A stretch of 64,000 nucleotides of DNA from Agapetus fuscipes (Eukaryota > Arthropoda > Insecta > Trichoptera > Glossosomatidae): the NCBI GenBank assembly GCA_951799405.1, contig OX637362.1:13006493-13070492 (forward strand). The letters run 5' to 3'. Below, in pieces: positions 1 through 9,905 of this stretch; within the stretch, counting starts at the first letter, position 1; every line of letters begins with the position of its first letter. Below the pieces are notes generated by a model. The model did not search any database, had not been told where the DNA came from, and worked only from the letters and a program-made list of their open reading frames with translations. Made by a program: the position numbers and the translations under genes.

Positions 1-74
1 AGGTCTTTTACAGAATTAAGGCATCAAATTTGATGTGTCAATCAAATACTGATTTGAGGTTGGTGCAACAGGCC
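1..74. mobile_element. Right end of PIF/Harbinger-like MITE (cut by window edge)
   Basis: The end reads GGTTGGTGCAACAGGCCC followed by TAA. It matches the inverted ends of the elements at 3912-4120 and 33506-33725. The left end lies outside the window. Confidence 0.6.
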
Positions 75-77
75 CTA

Positions 78-265
78 AAAATTCATATTAAAAGCAAAAT
101 ATGCTGCATGACAAGTACAAACAAATTATAACCCAAACCTCAAGTGAACATGCGCCCTGCAACTCTTCTCGACTTTTCTTGAGACAGGGGTGACATTGTC
201 AAAGGGAACCATTTTTTACACTATGGGCAGTCAGCCTCATCCCAAGTTATAAATCAAAGTTTACA
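78..265 (-). repeat. LINE-A 3' tail copy
   Basis: The reverse strand carries the family blocks in order: TATAACTTGGGATGAGGCTG, a diverged CAATGTCACCCCTGTCTC region, GTTGCAGGG and a CATGCAGCAT block. It is diverged and 5'-truncated. Confidence 0.65.
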
Positions 266-361
266 TCGAAACAAAAAATCAGATCGGATAACGTCGGGTT
301 CGAACTCAAGATTTTAAGCTCCAAAAGCAAACACCCTGCTCACTTTGGCCACCGACCACAA

Positions 362-497
362 ATCTAATCTAAGTTGCAAAGATATGTTATATTGGTGACT
401 CACATTATATGCATTTTCACAAGCAGACACGTATGAGTTTGCGCATAAACATGCCGCATGTGGACATTTACATAAATATCCAAATCTCAAACGAAAA
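362..497 (-). repeat. LINE-A 3' tail copy, end portion
   Basis: AATCTAATCTAAGTTGCAAA is the reversed 3' terminus of the family, followed by the CACAAGCAGACACGTATGAG and GCCGCATGTGG blocks. It stops before the CAGGGAAGG block. A short tRNA-like GGTTCGAACTC motif lies just to its left (about 298-310), possibly a SINE scrap. Confidence 0.7.
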
Positions 498-902
498 AAA
501 TTAAGGAGGTTTTTTTTTGTACCTTTTAGACATTTAGATATAATTGAATATTTACGTACGGATTTTTATACTTTTAAGCAGAATTTCACTTTATTTTAAA
601 ATTTAATTTAAAAACAATGAAGACTTTTCCACTCAAGGTGACACCCGTGTTTTATAAAATTATTTTTATTTTTTCATTACACCCACTCCTACACGTTATA
701 TTTTCTAGGAACACATTTTTATTTACTCGTCTTTATTTTATTTTTAATAAATCATCCAATCCAACGCAAAAAGCCAAAAAAAATAAACCCTCCTTTGAAA
801 TAAAAACTTGAAATAAAGCACCCCTCGAATTTTATAATTTAATTAAAATATTATATTAATCTTCAGTAAATTAAATTTTTTAGTCATGGTTTTGATCTGA
901 AT
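498..902. other. Unassigned AT-rich DNA
   Basis: This stretch is T/A-rich with homopolymer runs. I see no repeat family or credible coding sequence. Confidence 0.4.
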
Positions 903-1188
903 ATTTCTGTCGGTAGCTCAACTGATAGAACGGTGACATCCAAAATCAGACGGCATCGATCGAGTATCGTCGAGGAATAAGACGTTAGCACTCAAATTTG
1001 CCTTATTCAATTAAGTGCAAGTTCAAACCCCGCCTGCGCCGTGTACTATCGACAATTGCTTTGACCCTGGTTCAGCAGATCTCATTAGTTAATAATTCAT
1101 TGAAATATTAAATTATTTATTGAATATGTTAATATCTACCTGTTCCTGGTCAGGCAAAGAAGGTTGATCAAGTGCATTCCCTTTTCCT
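903..1188 (+). mobile_element. SINE3-type copy
   Basis: A box-A-like tRNA head (GGTAGCTCAACTGATAGAAC) is followed by a box-B-like GTTCAAACCCC and the family's internal block TGACCCTGGTTCAGCAGAT. The poly-A end is missing; it runs into the LINE-A tail at about 1190. Confidence 0.6.
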
Positions 1189-1191
1189 TGA

Positions 1192-1660
1192 CTTACAGGT
1201 TGGTATGCGGCTGACCACTCACGCTGTAAAAATTGGTTCACTTTGCCAATTTCACCTCTGTTTCAGGGAAGGGTGGCAAGAGTTGCAGGGTGTGTGTCCA
1301 TTTGAGATTTGGGTTTTTATGTTGTAGGTCCACATGCGGCATGTGCAAGCGCGAACTTGTACGTGTCTTCGATTACGTGAGTATATATATATATATTTTT
1401 ATACCACAACCGTATTAATTGAACCACCTGACGATGCAAACGGATGTTTGCGAAACCGGTTGTGATATAAAAATATATATACTCACGTCATCAAAACAAA
1501 GCTGTTGTTCTTTTATCCTTAATGATGAACGATTACAAAGTTAATGCCTCTACAATCAATAAAATTGTACGTGTCTGTTTGTGAGAAGGCATATTATAAT
1601 GTTAATCTCCAATGGTACATATCTTTGCAATTTATACTAGATTAGATTAAATTTCCTCTG
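1192..1660 (+). repeat. LINE-A 3' tail copy split by a retroposon
   Basis: The tail runs from GACTTACAGGTTGGTATGCG to GCAATTTATACTAGATTAG. It is interrupted at 1369-1564 by a foreign insert that duplicated the target TTGTACGTGTCT. Confidence 0.85.
1369..1564 (+). mobile_element. 196-bp retroposon with hammerhead-like core and long palindrome
   Basis: The insert is bracketed by a perfect 12-bp duplication, TTGTACGTGTCT, at 1357-1368 and 1565-1576. Inside it, CTGACGA (1428-1434), a TGCAAAC/GTTTGC stem and GAAA (1452-1455) match the core order of hammerhead ribozymes. Flanking arms at about 1375-1412 and 1456-1488 are near-perfect inverse copies. A, stem and GAAA match; a proper stem I is not evident, so catalysis is not assured. 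Similar cores are known from Penelope-like elements and small retroposons. Confidence 0.6.
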
Positions 1661-1662
1661 CC

Positions 1663-1782
1663 AAAACACTTCAACGGCACTACAACAAGTGTCATAGACC
1701 CCTAGAGTCTTTGAGATTTAGGGAGTCTCCCGCACAGGATTTCTTAAAAAAAAACTCTTCACAAATCTATTTAAAAAAAAGC
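1663..1782 (+). mobile_element. SINE 3' module C plus SINE3-type poly-A end
   Basis: The block CACTACAACAAGTGTCATAG through CAGGATTTCTTAAAAAAAA recurs at 38525-38600 (reversed) and 41060-41145 attached to SINE2 heads. Here it continues into CTTCACAAATCTATTT and poly-A, the SINE3 end. Confidence 0.6.
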
Positions 1783-2505
1783 AAAATAAAACTTTTCTTC
1801 GTAAACGATTTCAAAATTATTTTTAAAGTTGATTACAGATTGACAACGAAAAACAATGCTTACTTTTATGTAAATGTCGTAAAATTTCCGTGAATTTAAT
1901 CATTGGAATAAAATAAATGTAATTTGCAATAATTGAAAATGCTTAGTACCTAATGGTTGGTGAGGTCACGCTATTCCTACAAGTCACGATTTTATTTTGA
2001 AAATTAATAGTAAAAACATTGTATTTTTTCGTACGGCCCGACTGACACTGTGACACTTGTAAGTCAAACATCACACGAATGCTTTAAAAATTCCTATTTA
2101 GGCCCAGTATATTGAACTATAGTAATATTTTAGTTAACTATGACTTTTATTCAAAATACTCAATCTCGAGTTAACTAAAACAGAACATTAACGAAGTATG
2201 AAGCCACGCCCCCAAATCTAGGAAATAATTAAAATGCCATTCAAAAGCTTTAAAACAAACAACTATTCATAAAAATCATATACCTAACCTTCATTAAGCT
2301 AGAAAACGACACAAAAATGTTCAGTTTGCAACAATTTTGATGTATCCTAACATTAAAAAAGAACAGCTACTGTCAGTGAAGCGCCGCCATCTTGAAAATC
2401 GAAAGTTAAAGTTACTAAATATTTACTGCTGGAATTTGGGGAGTGAAATATTATGATAATTTAACTAAAATTGCATTTTAGTTAACTTTACGATACTTCA
2501 AAATA
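1783..2505. other. Unassigned AT-rich DNA
   Basis: I see no recognised family and no convincing gene. GTTAACTAAAA-type motifs recur near 2135 and 2170. Confidence 0.4.
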
Positions 2506-2509
2506 CCGG

Positions 2510-3209
2510 GTCTTAGAGTATAGCAAATGGTTTGAAGTTTTTAAGGTTGTAAGGCAAGGATGTATGATGGCTATTCCATGGGTATTTAACAAAGTCATGG
2601 ACAAGTGTATTCGAGATGCTAGACTTGATGATTGTGGATTAAAAATAAGAGAGAGCAAAGTGAGTGGTCTGCTGTATGCTGCAGATGCAGTTCTTGTATC
2701 TGATTCAGCAGTAGAACTGTAAACAATGCTCTGAAAGAAAACCAGTTTAAATTGAATGCAAGCAGGATGAATATTTATATTTTTTAAAGAAATTATGAAA
2801 ACATGCACTATGAATTTAGAATAAATGAAATGAACGTGTAGGCGGTAAACTAGTTTATATACTTGGAAAGTGTGTTTGATAAAGATTGAAGAAAAACCGG
2901 TGAATTTGAAAGGAGAATAATAAAAGACAGTTGTGTACTGGGTGCTACCGCTTGTATCGCCAAAAATCAAAACATAATCTAAAAATGCTTGATTGTTGGT
3001 ACACGGTGGCATACTTATACCCACCTTGATGTATGGAAGTTAAGCCCGGACTGTGAATGTCAGTGAAATTAGTAAAGTCCCTACTGTATTTGGATTTGTA
3101 TGTTGTAGGTTCACTTGTAGTATGTGCAAGCGCGAACTTGTACGTGTCTGCTTGTGAAATGCATATAATGCGAATCCTCAATGTTACATATATTTGCAAC
3201 TTAGATTAG
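2510..3209 (+). pseudogene. LINE-A reverse transcriptase remnant with internal deletions
   Basis: The + strand encodes a broken RT. After VRQGC come the FNKVMDKCIRDARLDDCGLK and ESKVSGLLYAADAV segments, typical of the RT palm; the catalytic YADD motif is mutated to YAAD. A stop follows at about 2718. From about 2810 to 3085 the sequence parallels the start of the LINE-A ORF at 5107 (YLGS- and GATACIAKNQ-like stretches) with frameshifts. It then jumps to the last part of the 3' tail (3085-3209), so the middle of the 3' region is deleted. It is non-functional. Confidence 0.75.
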
Positions 3210-3908
3210 AGATGCAGTACCACGGCTTTTTTGGTTTTCCCTACGTCCAGTTTTTTACAAAAAACGAGTAAAAATATACGTACTTGAATTTGCACAATTA
3301 ACAAGCCCATTTAAAACCCCGATTCCCACAGCGCACTAAGCTTTCTACGCGCAAAATAGAGAACAAGCAAAAGCGTGAGGGGGGAGGTGGGCCAGCGGGT
3401 GAAAACAAAGCCTTAAAAAAGCTAGCAACAATTAACTGTGAAAAATGCAATCACGGTAGTAGCAAACAAATTTATGCTGTCTGCACTTAGTTTCTTTAAG
3501 CGAATACAACAGAGTTATCAAATGAAAGGAATTCTTGAAGAGAGAGAGATATTTTTATTTATTTATTTATTTATTTAACATTTTACGACACAGAATGCCT
3601 TATACAAAAAAAAAGTACAAATACAAACAAGTAGAAAATCAATGTTGAAATACAAACAAGCAATGTTAGATTAAGTTAAGTTCATAGATAACAACAAAAG
3701 AAAGAAATATACATAGGTACAACTTTTTACAAAGATACGTAGATGGTCATGTATACGTAGATGGTCACATTACATTTGGTTACATAAATCTGAGAGCCAA
3801 TACACCTGTAGGCATGCAATTTTTAAACCATCTTTATCATAAGCTGTTGGTTTATTTTATAAACATGCCAAAAAAAACTGTAATCTATGTAACAAAGATT
3901 TATTACAT
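3210..3908. other. Unassigned DNA with (TTTA)n
   Basis: A short TTTA/ATTT microsatellite lies at about 3552-3577. A short direct repeat of GTAGATGGTCA occurs near 3730 and 3755. Nothing else is recognised. Confidence 0.45.
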
Positions 3909-3911
3909 TTA

Positions 3912-4120
3912 GGGCCTGTTACAGCAAACTCCAATCAGACAAATATCAAAATTAAGAGTGATTTCTCCCATTGAATATAAAATTTGGTTGCATATACGTG
4001 AATCAGCTCTTTTCTGTTCAAATTCTATCATATTATTACCCACTTCCGAGAAATATTAAACCGAGGTCCTTACCAGAATTAAGCAATCAAATACTTATTG
4101 GAGGTTCGTGCCACAGGCCC
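3912..4120. mobile_element. Complete PIF/Harbinger-like MITE, 209 bp
   Basis: The ends are GGGCCTGTTACAGCAAACTC and, inverted on the right, GGGCCTGTGGCACGAACCTC. The element is flanked by TTA on both sides (3909-3911 and 4121-4123). The GGGCCTGTTGCAC-type terminus with a 3-bp TWA duplication is the hallmark of PIF/Harbinger. There is no coding capacity, so it would depend on a transposase elsewhere. Confidence 0.8.
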
Positions 4121-4127
4121 TTAGATA

Positions 4128-4327
4128 TCATATGTTATCAAATGCATTTCCATAAGCAGACACGTATAAGTTTGCGTTTACACGTGCCGCATGTGAACTT
4201 ACGTGGATCTCAAATGAACACAACCGCTGCAACTTCTTGCTGTCCTAACTTGAAACGGACGACATTGGAGAAGTGAAGCATTTTTACTGTATGGTTAGTC
4301 AGTCTCACACCAACCTCAAAGTCAAGG
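4128..4327 (-). repeat. LINE-A 3' tail copy
   Basis: Reversed blocks CATTTCCATAAGCAGACACG, TGCCGCATGTG, TCAAATGAACAC and CAACCTCAAAGTCAAGG are in the expected order. It abuts the MITE at 3912-4120. Confidence 0.8.
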
Positions 4328-5034
4328 AGCAAAGATTCAATGAAAGATTTTAATCAAGAAAAAGAAGAAGGGACAGAAAATAATAAATACTGTCAATAAT
4401 TTTGGTTTCCCTTTGATATTTTTTCATCCTTTTATCTTTAAATAATGTTATTTTTATTTTTCAACTTATTTTCTCAACCTTATCAATATGCGAAAGTAAA
4501 TAGTAAATAAAAATATACGTTATTATTTTAATAATTCCAAACTGAAAAATATTTTTTTCGGGTCATCGATTAGAAGATTTACTTACAAAGCAACTACAAG
4601 TGAAGTTTGCTTGCATTTTGAATTTGAACGTTGATCTGGGCCCCAGTAATTGGTTCTTGTCGTAGCGAGGCCCTTGTACGAGCTGGGGGTCCTGCTTTAA
4701 TCTTTCAGGGTCTGATTGATGGCCACTGGGTACCTCCACCCTCATCGGTATTACTACTGTTGAACTCACCAATGCCGGATTATCATTTGAATCAAAATAT
4801 TGTAAAAAATAACTATTTATTATATACTTGCTGTACCCTGCCACCCCTTGTAGTGGCTTGTCTGGTTTCTGTTGTTGTGTCATCCCGCCATTCTGTTAGG
4901 GGTAGACAGTATCTCCGCAGATGTGTTTCCACTGTATTGTGTCTTTGAAAATTTCATTTCGACTAAAAATTCCGTGTCATACGGTGAAGTTAGTTTAAGC
5001 ACATTTCTGTTCTCATTTACTATATTGCTCTATG
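4328..5034. other. Unassigned DNA
   Basis: A moderately GC-richer patch lies at 4630-4760 with small overlapping ORFs on both strands. I recognise none of them. Confidence 0.35.

Positions 5035-5075
<41 letters not shown>
5035..5075 (+). repeat. Uninterrupted poly-A run, 41 bp
   Basis: A pure A tract lies directly upstream of the LINE-A copy. It may be the tail of an older retroposon or an expansion at the 5'-truncation point of the LINE. Confidence 0.85.
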
Positions 5076-5079
<4 letters not shown>

Positions 5080-6145
5080 TAGATTTTTGAAAGAGATGAT
5101 GAAAGTATGAATTATGAATTTAAAATTAATGGAATGAATGTTGATGTCGTAAATGAGTTTGTATACCTGGGAAGTATGTTTGAAAAAGATGGAAGAATGA
5201 CCGGTGAATTTGAAAGAAGAGTAATGAAGGGCAGGTGTGTACTGGGTGCCACAGCTTGTATCGCCAAAAATCAAAACATATCAAAAAATGCTCGATTGGC
5301 GGTACGCAGTGGCATACTTTTACCCACCTTGATGTATGGAAGCGAGGCCTGGACGGTGAATGAAAGTGAAATTAGTAAAGTCCATACTGTTGAAATGGAC
5401 TTTCTAAGAAGTATGATTGGGAAAAAACGGAGTGACAGGGTGAGGAATGATTTTGTAAGAGAAGAATGTGGTGCAAGAGAAAGTGTGAAAGTGAAGATTA
5501 AAAGAAGTTTGTTAAGATGGTTTGGGCATATGGAGAGAATGAATGAGGAAAGACTGACGAAGAAAGTATATGTTGGTAGAATAGATGGATGTCGTGGTAG
5601 AGGAAGACCGAGAAAGGTATGGATGGACCAAATATCCGAAATTGCGAATGAATGGAATATCCAGAGTCATAATAAAAGAAGAGCTTGTATGAAGAAGGTT
5701 ATGACTCTGGAGGAAATGAAAGAAGTATGTAAGGATAGAAAGAAATGGCGGTTGATCTGTGATGTTGGCGGCTGGGGTTTGTTAAAGTGAAATTGGTTTT
5801 GTGATTTAGTTTTTTATGTCAATGTATAGGTATATTGTTGTTTATTGATTTTAAAAATGTAATTTGTCATGTATGTTCCTTGACTTATAGGTTGTTATGC
5901 GGCTGACCACCCATACTGTAAAAAATTGGTTCACTTTGCCAATGTCACCCCTGTTTCAGGGAAGGACGGCAAGAGTTGCAAGGCTTATGTTCATTTGAGA
6001 TTGGGTTTTTATATTGTAGGTCCACATGCGGCATGTGTTAGCGCGAAATTATACATATCTGCTTGTGGGAATGCTTTTAATATAAATCTTAAATGATATA
6101 TATCTTTGCAGCTTAGATTAGATTAGATTAGATTAGATTAGCTCC
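5076..6145 (+). mobile_element. LINE-A, 5'-truncated copy with intact C-terminal ORF and 3' tail
   Basis: The copy holds the last ~230 codons of the LINE ORF, a ~85-bp AT-rich 3' spacer, then the ~260-bp tail (5874-6145) ending in four GATTA units. It shows that the dispersed ~260-bp repeat seen all over the window is the 3' end of this LINE. Whether each short copy is a truncated LINE or a SINE sharing the tail cannot be decided here. Confidence 0.85.
5107..5790 (+). pseudogene. LINE-A ORF2-type protein, C-terminal part (RT connection and tail)
   Basis: This 227-aa open frame matches the region downstream of the RT catalytic core in animal LINEs. It shows YLGSMFEKDGR (about residues 20-30), LLPTLMYGSEAWTVNE (about 71-86), LLRWFGHMERM (about 134-144) and GRPRKVWMDQI (about 165-175). 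The GSEAW, RWFGH and GRP.W motifs are diagnostic of many arthropod RTE/Jockey-like proteins; the clade cannot be fixed from this fragment. The catalytic palm and endonuclease are absent through 5' truncation, so it cannot act alone. The ATG at 5107 is only the first in-frame Met after the truncation. The frame ends in a clean TGA at 5788-5790 and has no internal stops, which points to a fairly recent insertion. Confidence 0.85.
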
Positions 6146-6299
6146 AGTTTTTTTTATACAAAAGACTAAGTGGGCTTATGAACAATGTCAATTGCATTGC
6201 AATCGATTCAATAGTTTTGGAGTCCGTACAGGAAAAACATACATACATCCGTTCGATTTTATACATTTTTTTTTAATTTGGAATATTATATTATATAAT

Positions 6300-6480
6300 C
6301 TAAGTTGCGAAGATAAATTACATTTACTTTTCATAAATCATTCATTTTCACTGAAACAAATAAGTTCGCACTTACACATGCCGCATGTGGATTTACTACA
6401 GTAAGCCCAAACTCAAGAGAACATAAGCCCTGCTAATCTTGCCGACCTTTCCTGAAAAAGGGCTTGACATTGGCAAAGTA
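6300..6480 (-). repeat. LINE-A 3' tail copy
   Basis: It starts with the reversed terminus TAATCTAAGTTGCGAAGATA and continues through the ACATGCCGCATGTGG and TGACATTGGCAAAGT blocks. It is truncated before the GGTTGGTATG start. Confidence 0.75.
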
Positions 6481-6565
6481 AACCAATTTAATATACATCA
6501 AAATGAGAAATTATTGACATTGGCAAAGTGTACCAATTAAATAAACACCAAAATGAGAAATCATT
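6463..6565. repeat. Tandem duplication, two ~51-bp units
   Basis: TTGACATTGGCAAAGT through CAAAATGAGAAAT occurs twice back to back with a few differences. The unit begins inside the LINE-A tail and extends into flanking DNA. Confidence 0.7.
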
Positions 6566-6566
6566 G

Positions 6567-7090
6567 GGGAAAAATTGGGATCCCAAGTTTAGCCATTTCT
6601 AGGGCTTTTATTTTTCGTAAATGCGGCACTACTCACAAACACGAACTGTTTGGATTCGGAGTCCGTTAACCGACAAAGGTCCGCCCAGCTATCGCCTGGA
6701 CATTTCAAGACGTTCTAATAAGCTCCCCTGAAGGTTCTTTATTGACAAAACTAGTCTACAGGTAGGGGGCCCAAGACGCATTGTAAATAAACAATATTGC
6801 CAATGAAATTGTGTCTTTCAATCCGCCACTATTTCAAAAACATTGTTTTTTTACATGTGTTTTTTTTAAATAAGATTTTTTTATTTTGTATTTGTTTTGG
6901 TTTATTGGATAATTCTAATAATTAAGTTAGCCTCTGATGATGGACGGATATAGTCCGATAGCGCTTAGACCGTGTTAACTCAAAACAAGTGAAAATAAAA
7001 CTATGTTTTTAAAAAGGTTTTTTTAATTTAAATTAAAATGAATTTTCTCTCTGTGAATGCACTAACTCTAGAAAATCTAAAAATGTAATT
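6567..7090. other. Unassigned DNA with hammerhead-like motif
   Basis: At 6934-6956, CTGATGA is followed by a TGGAC/GTCC stem-loop and GATAG. About 35 bp downstream comes GTGAAAATAAAACT, the same arrangement as at 38250-38330 and 63610-63690. This probably marks the 3' end of a retroposon, possibly Penelope-like. The rest is unrecognised. Confidence 0.4.
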
Positions 7091-7107
7091 TATTGTATAT
7101 TATATTC

Positions 7108-7395
7108 CTTGACAAAAAGGTTGGTATGTGGCTTACCACCCATGCTGTAGAAAATGTTTCAATATACAAATTTCCCCCCTGTTTCAGGGAAGGTCGGCAA
7201 GAGTTACAGGGTGTATATTCATATACAATAACTAAGATTATTTTTGTATATGAGATTTGGATTTTTATAAAGAAGGTTCACATGCGGCATGTGCAAGCGC
7301 GAAATTATGCGTGTCTGCTTGTGAGAATTCATATACTGAAAATGCCTAATGTTGCATATTATCTTTGCAACTTAGATAAGATTAGATAAGATACA
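7108..7395 (+). repeat. LINE-A 3' tail copy
   Basis: CCTTGACAAAAAGGTTGGTA starts the copy and GCAACTTAGATAAGATTAG ends it. It contains an extra ~35-bp stretch around 7215-7250. Confidence 0.8.
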
Positions 7396-7399
7396 AATG

Positions 7400-7552
7400 C
7401 TGCAAGTGTACAAACAAATTATATTTAAAAAAAATTCTAATGAACATAAACGCTGCTAAGTTTGCCGATCTTCTCTGAAACAGGGGTGACACCGGTATAG
7501 GGAACATGTTTTTACAGTATGATTAGTCAGTCTCATACCAATGTATAAGTTA
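7400..7552 (-). repeat. LINE-A 3' tail copy, truncated
   Basis: Reversed blocks TGAACATAAACGCTGC, CTGAAACAGGGGTGACA and CAGTATGATTAGTCAG lie tail-to-tail with the preceding + copy. Confidence 0.7.
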
Positions 7553-7589
7553 AGGGAAACAACGCGTTGCGTTGAGTTTTGTATAAGTA

Positions 7590-7700
7590 CCAGCCCCCTA
7601 GGGAGCTGGAAAACCCCGCCTTCGATAGCTTAGTTGAAAGAATGCTTGCATTATTTGCGAGAGGGTTTGATACCTACCAAGGGTCTCTATTTTGGTGTGA
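7590..7700 (+). mobile_element. SINE1 fragment, rearranged
   Basis: The CCAGCCCCCTAGGGAGCTGG body block is followed by the tRNA-like head TCGATAGCTTAGTTGAAAGA and a decayed box B. The head lies downstream of the body block, so the order is scrambled. Confidence 0.5.
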
Positions 7701-7799
7701 ATTTTAAGCCCAGTACAAAAATATCGTCAAGGTTAAATTATAAAACAGCCATCTAGAGAACTGGATTCTTATTCCTGTGAGTGGTTGGCCATATTTTGG

Positions 7800-8093
7800 A
7801 CCGGTTTGTAGACTAGGGCTTAACACTTCGGACTCGTAAATGGAAGGTTGTGAGTTTGAAACCCGGCGGAGCACAAAAAAAAACATTTACATTTTGAAAT
7901 TTGCTCTTCACTGGGTTGAAAAATTCACAAACCTTTACCAAAGACCGGTCATCAACAGATCCATCCGACCCTACATCAACTGAGTCTTGCTTGAGAATTG
8001 GCGCTTTCTAGAGCAACGACCAAGCTCGTAAAGGGCTCTTGAGGTGGGACACACACAAAAACAGCGCTCACCAAATAATTATCCTAATATTAT
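7800..8093 (+). mobile_element. SINE2, near full length, with LINE-G-type 3' end
   Basis: The head GGACCGGTTTGTAGACTAG carries a degenerate box A. GTTTGAAACCCGGCGGAGCA covers box B and the family block. The body continues through TTGAGAATTGGCGCTTT and AACGACCAAGCTCGTAAA. The last ~60 bp (GGGCTCTTGAGG, ACACACAAAAACAGCGCTC, CTAATATTATT) align with the 3' end of LINE-G at 58499-58580. RNA polymerase III transcription from the head and LINE-G reverse transcription are inferred. Confidence 0.85.
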
Positions 8094-8124
8094 TTATATA
8101 AGACCAGCCCAATTTCATGTTAAA

Positions 8125-8192
8125 ATAAATAGGTTCATTCGCCACGTGCGAAAACGCGGCAGGAAGTTTCACTGAATGTGTAGCTAAGTCGC
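8125..8192 (+). mobile_element. SINE1 3' end
   Basis: AATAGGTTCATTCGCCACGT through GAATGTGTAGCTAAGTCGCA is the diverged terminal block of SINE1. Confidence 0.65.
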
Positions 8193-8302
8193 ATTTTTTC
8201 TTTGGTTTTTAATAATACTACTTTTTTTCGTACATTTTTCAGCACGTTCTTGCATAACCATCCAAATGGGAATCGTGAACAAAAATACCAACAAGGCATT
8301 CT

Positions 8303-8715
8303 AAATCTAAATCTAAGCTGCAAAGATATGTATCATTTGAGATTAATATATATTAAATGCATTCCAACAAGCAGACATTCATAATTTCGCGCTTACACAT
8401 GCCGCATGTGGACCTACAATATAAAAAACCCATTTTGACAACTATATTAATTTTTAAAACTGAACAAATTTCAAAACTTAATTTAAATCGGATATTAACG
8501 AACCGTTTAGAGAAAACTTACATACATAATTCTCGACGTTTCGTCAGTGACGTAGCCGACGTCTTCAGGAGAACATCCTCTCTGCACGACGACTGAGGAT
8601 GAAATGAAAAAATAAAAAACCCAACTCTCAAATGAACATAAGCCCTGCAACTCTTGCCGACCTTCCCTGAAGCAGGGGTGACATGGGCAAAGTGAACCAT
8701 TTTTTACAGTATGGG
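8303..8715 (-). repeat. LINE-A 3' tail copy split by a retroposon
   Basis: Reversed terminus TAAATCTAAGCTGCAAAGAT leads to GACCTACAATATAAAAAACC. After the insert at 8433-8611 the tail resumes with ACTCTCAAATGAACATAAGC and the CAGGGGTGACATGGGC block. Confidence 0.85.
8433..8611 (-). mobile_element. 179-bp retroposon with hammerhead-like core
   Basis: A perfect 12-bp duplication, ATAAAAAACCCA, flanks it (8421-8432 and 8612-8623). On the minus strand, CTGAAGA (8562-8568) is followed by a CGTC/GACG-closed loop and GAAACG (8537-8542). Orientation is inferred from this core. It has no coding capacity. Confidence 0.6.
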
Positions 8716-9012
8716 TACAGTATTCAATACAGTATTCAATATAAATAATAGAGAGACCGTATTAAATACAAGCCAGTAATGAATAAAGTTTATCTGTGAT
8801 ACATTCAGCCATCCACAAACATGCGGACGTGTTTGCCTGGGTTTCATTCACTCAATCAATTGCCTCACTAGCCCCGAGCTCGATTCATTCAACAGTTCTC
8901 TACGACGCAAGAAACGGCTCCATTCATCAATGCCTGGATATAAAATTGAAACAAAAAAAACAGTTTTCGGGATTCCCCTACTGGCTTCAAATGCTTGATG
9001 TCTATAATCAGA

Positions 9013-9290
9013 CCGGTCCTTAGTCCAGTGGCAGCCCTTCGGACTCGTAAATAAAAGGTTGTGAGATTGAATCCCAGTGGAGTACAAAAAACCTACCATT
9101 TATATTTTCAAATATGCTCTTCGCTGGGTTAAAAAAATCATAAAAACCTTTACCAAAAGACCGGTCACTAAAGGTCCATCCAGCCTGACAAAAACTGGGT
9201 CTTGTTTAAGTATTGGCGCTTTGTGGCGACAGTAAGCTTTTCAACAACACCTCATCAGCACTACACACTACAACAAGTGTCATAGACCCT
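9013..9290 (+). mobile_element. SINE2 head fused to module C
   Basis: GACCGGTCCTTAGTCCAGTG and the box-B block TGAATCCCAGTGGAGTAC start a SINE2 body that ends at GCGCTTTGTGGCGACAGTAA. The 3' module is CACTACAACAAGTGTCATAG instead of the LINE-G tail. It is cut at 9290 by a MITE end. Confidence 0.7.
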
Positions 9291-9342
9291 TACGGAGCTA
9301 TTCTTAGACATTTTAGTCGTCCGTTGAGCCCACGCTTTGACA
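9291..9342. repeat. Solo end of the CGGGGCTATT-type MITE
   Basis: GGAGCTATTCTTAGACATTT through CCCACGCTTTGACA matches the first ~50 bp of the inverted repeats at 10290-10535. Only one end is present, placed between a SINE2 and a SINE3. Confidence 0.7.
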
Positions 9343-9735
9343 TTGTTATGGCCGAGGGGGCCAAATGGGCCGATCGTTCTAGCGTGTTTGGATTGGAAAA
9401 ACGTTGGTTCGATCCACGTTTGGGACATTTGACCATAACTTTGACTCTGGTTCAACAGATGTTATTGGGTAATTATTAATGAATAAATCATTAAAATAAA
9501 CAATAATGAACTATTAAGTGATGATATTAATACCAATATATTAATAACAAATAAAATAAAGTGAATTAAAACAATGTTTTCCCATTTATATTTTTAAATA
9601 TTTATAAAAATGGACTTTCACTGTGTTAACAGATCAACACTAAAAAATAAATTAATACCAGTTTCTGGCCAGGAAAAATAGGTTGGTGAATTGCATTCCT
9701 CTTCACAAATCTATTTAAAAAAAAAAAAAAACTGA
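9343..9735 (+). mobile_element. SINE3 copy with internal insert
   Basis: GCCGAGGGGGCCAAATGGGC and GGTTCGATCCACG give a tRNA-like head. TTGACTCTGGTTCAACAGAT, CTGGCCAGGAAAAATAGGTT and CACAAATCTATTT plus poly-A give the body and tail. About 180 bp at 9470-9655 has no counterpart in the copy at 59745-59956 and includes GGACTTTCACTGTGT, a motif repeated near 31305, 50355 and 52210. Confidence 0.65.
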
Positions 9736-9764
9736 ATTGCAAAAATAAATGTACCTATAAAACT

Positions 9765-9905
9765 CATATTATGTAAATGCATGTTCTCAAATAGACACGT
9801 GTTAGTTCATGCTTGCACAATGCACATGCCACACGTGGACTTTCAACATAAAAAAAAAACGAATTTTAAATGAACATAAGGCTCCAATGAAGTCACATGT
9901 GACAT
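9765..9905 (-). repeat. LINE-A 3' tail fragment
   Basis: TGCATGTTCTCAAATAGACA, GCACATGCCACACGTGGAC and TTTAAATGAACATAAGG are the reversed distal half of the tail. Confidence 0.65.

Noticed and set aside
1375..1490. AT-rich palindrome as a replication origin
   Set aside because: It lies within a retroposon bounded by a 12-bp target duplication, which explains it better.
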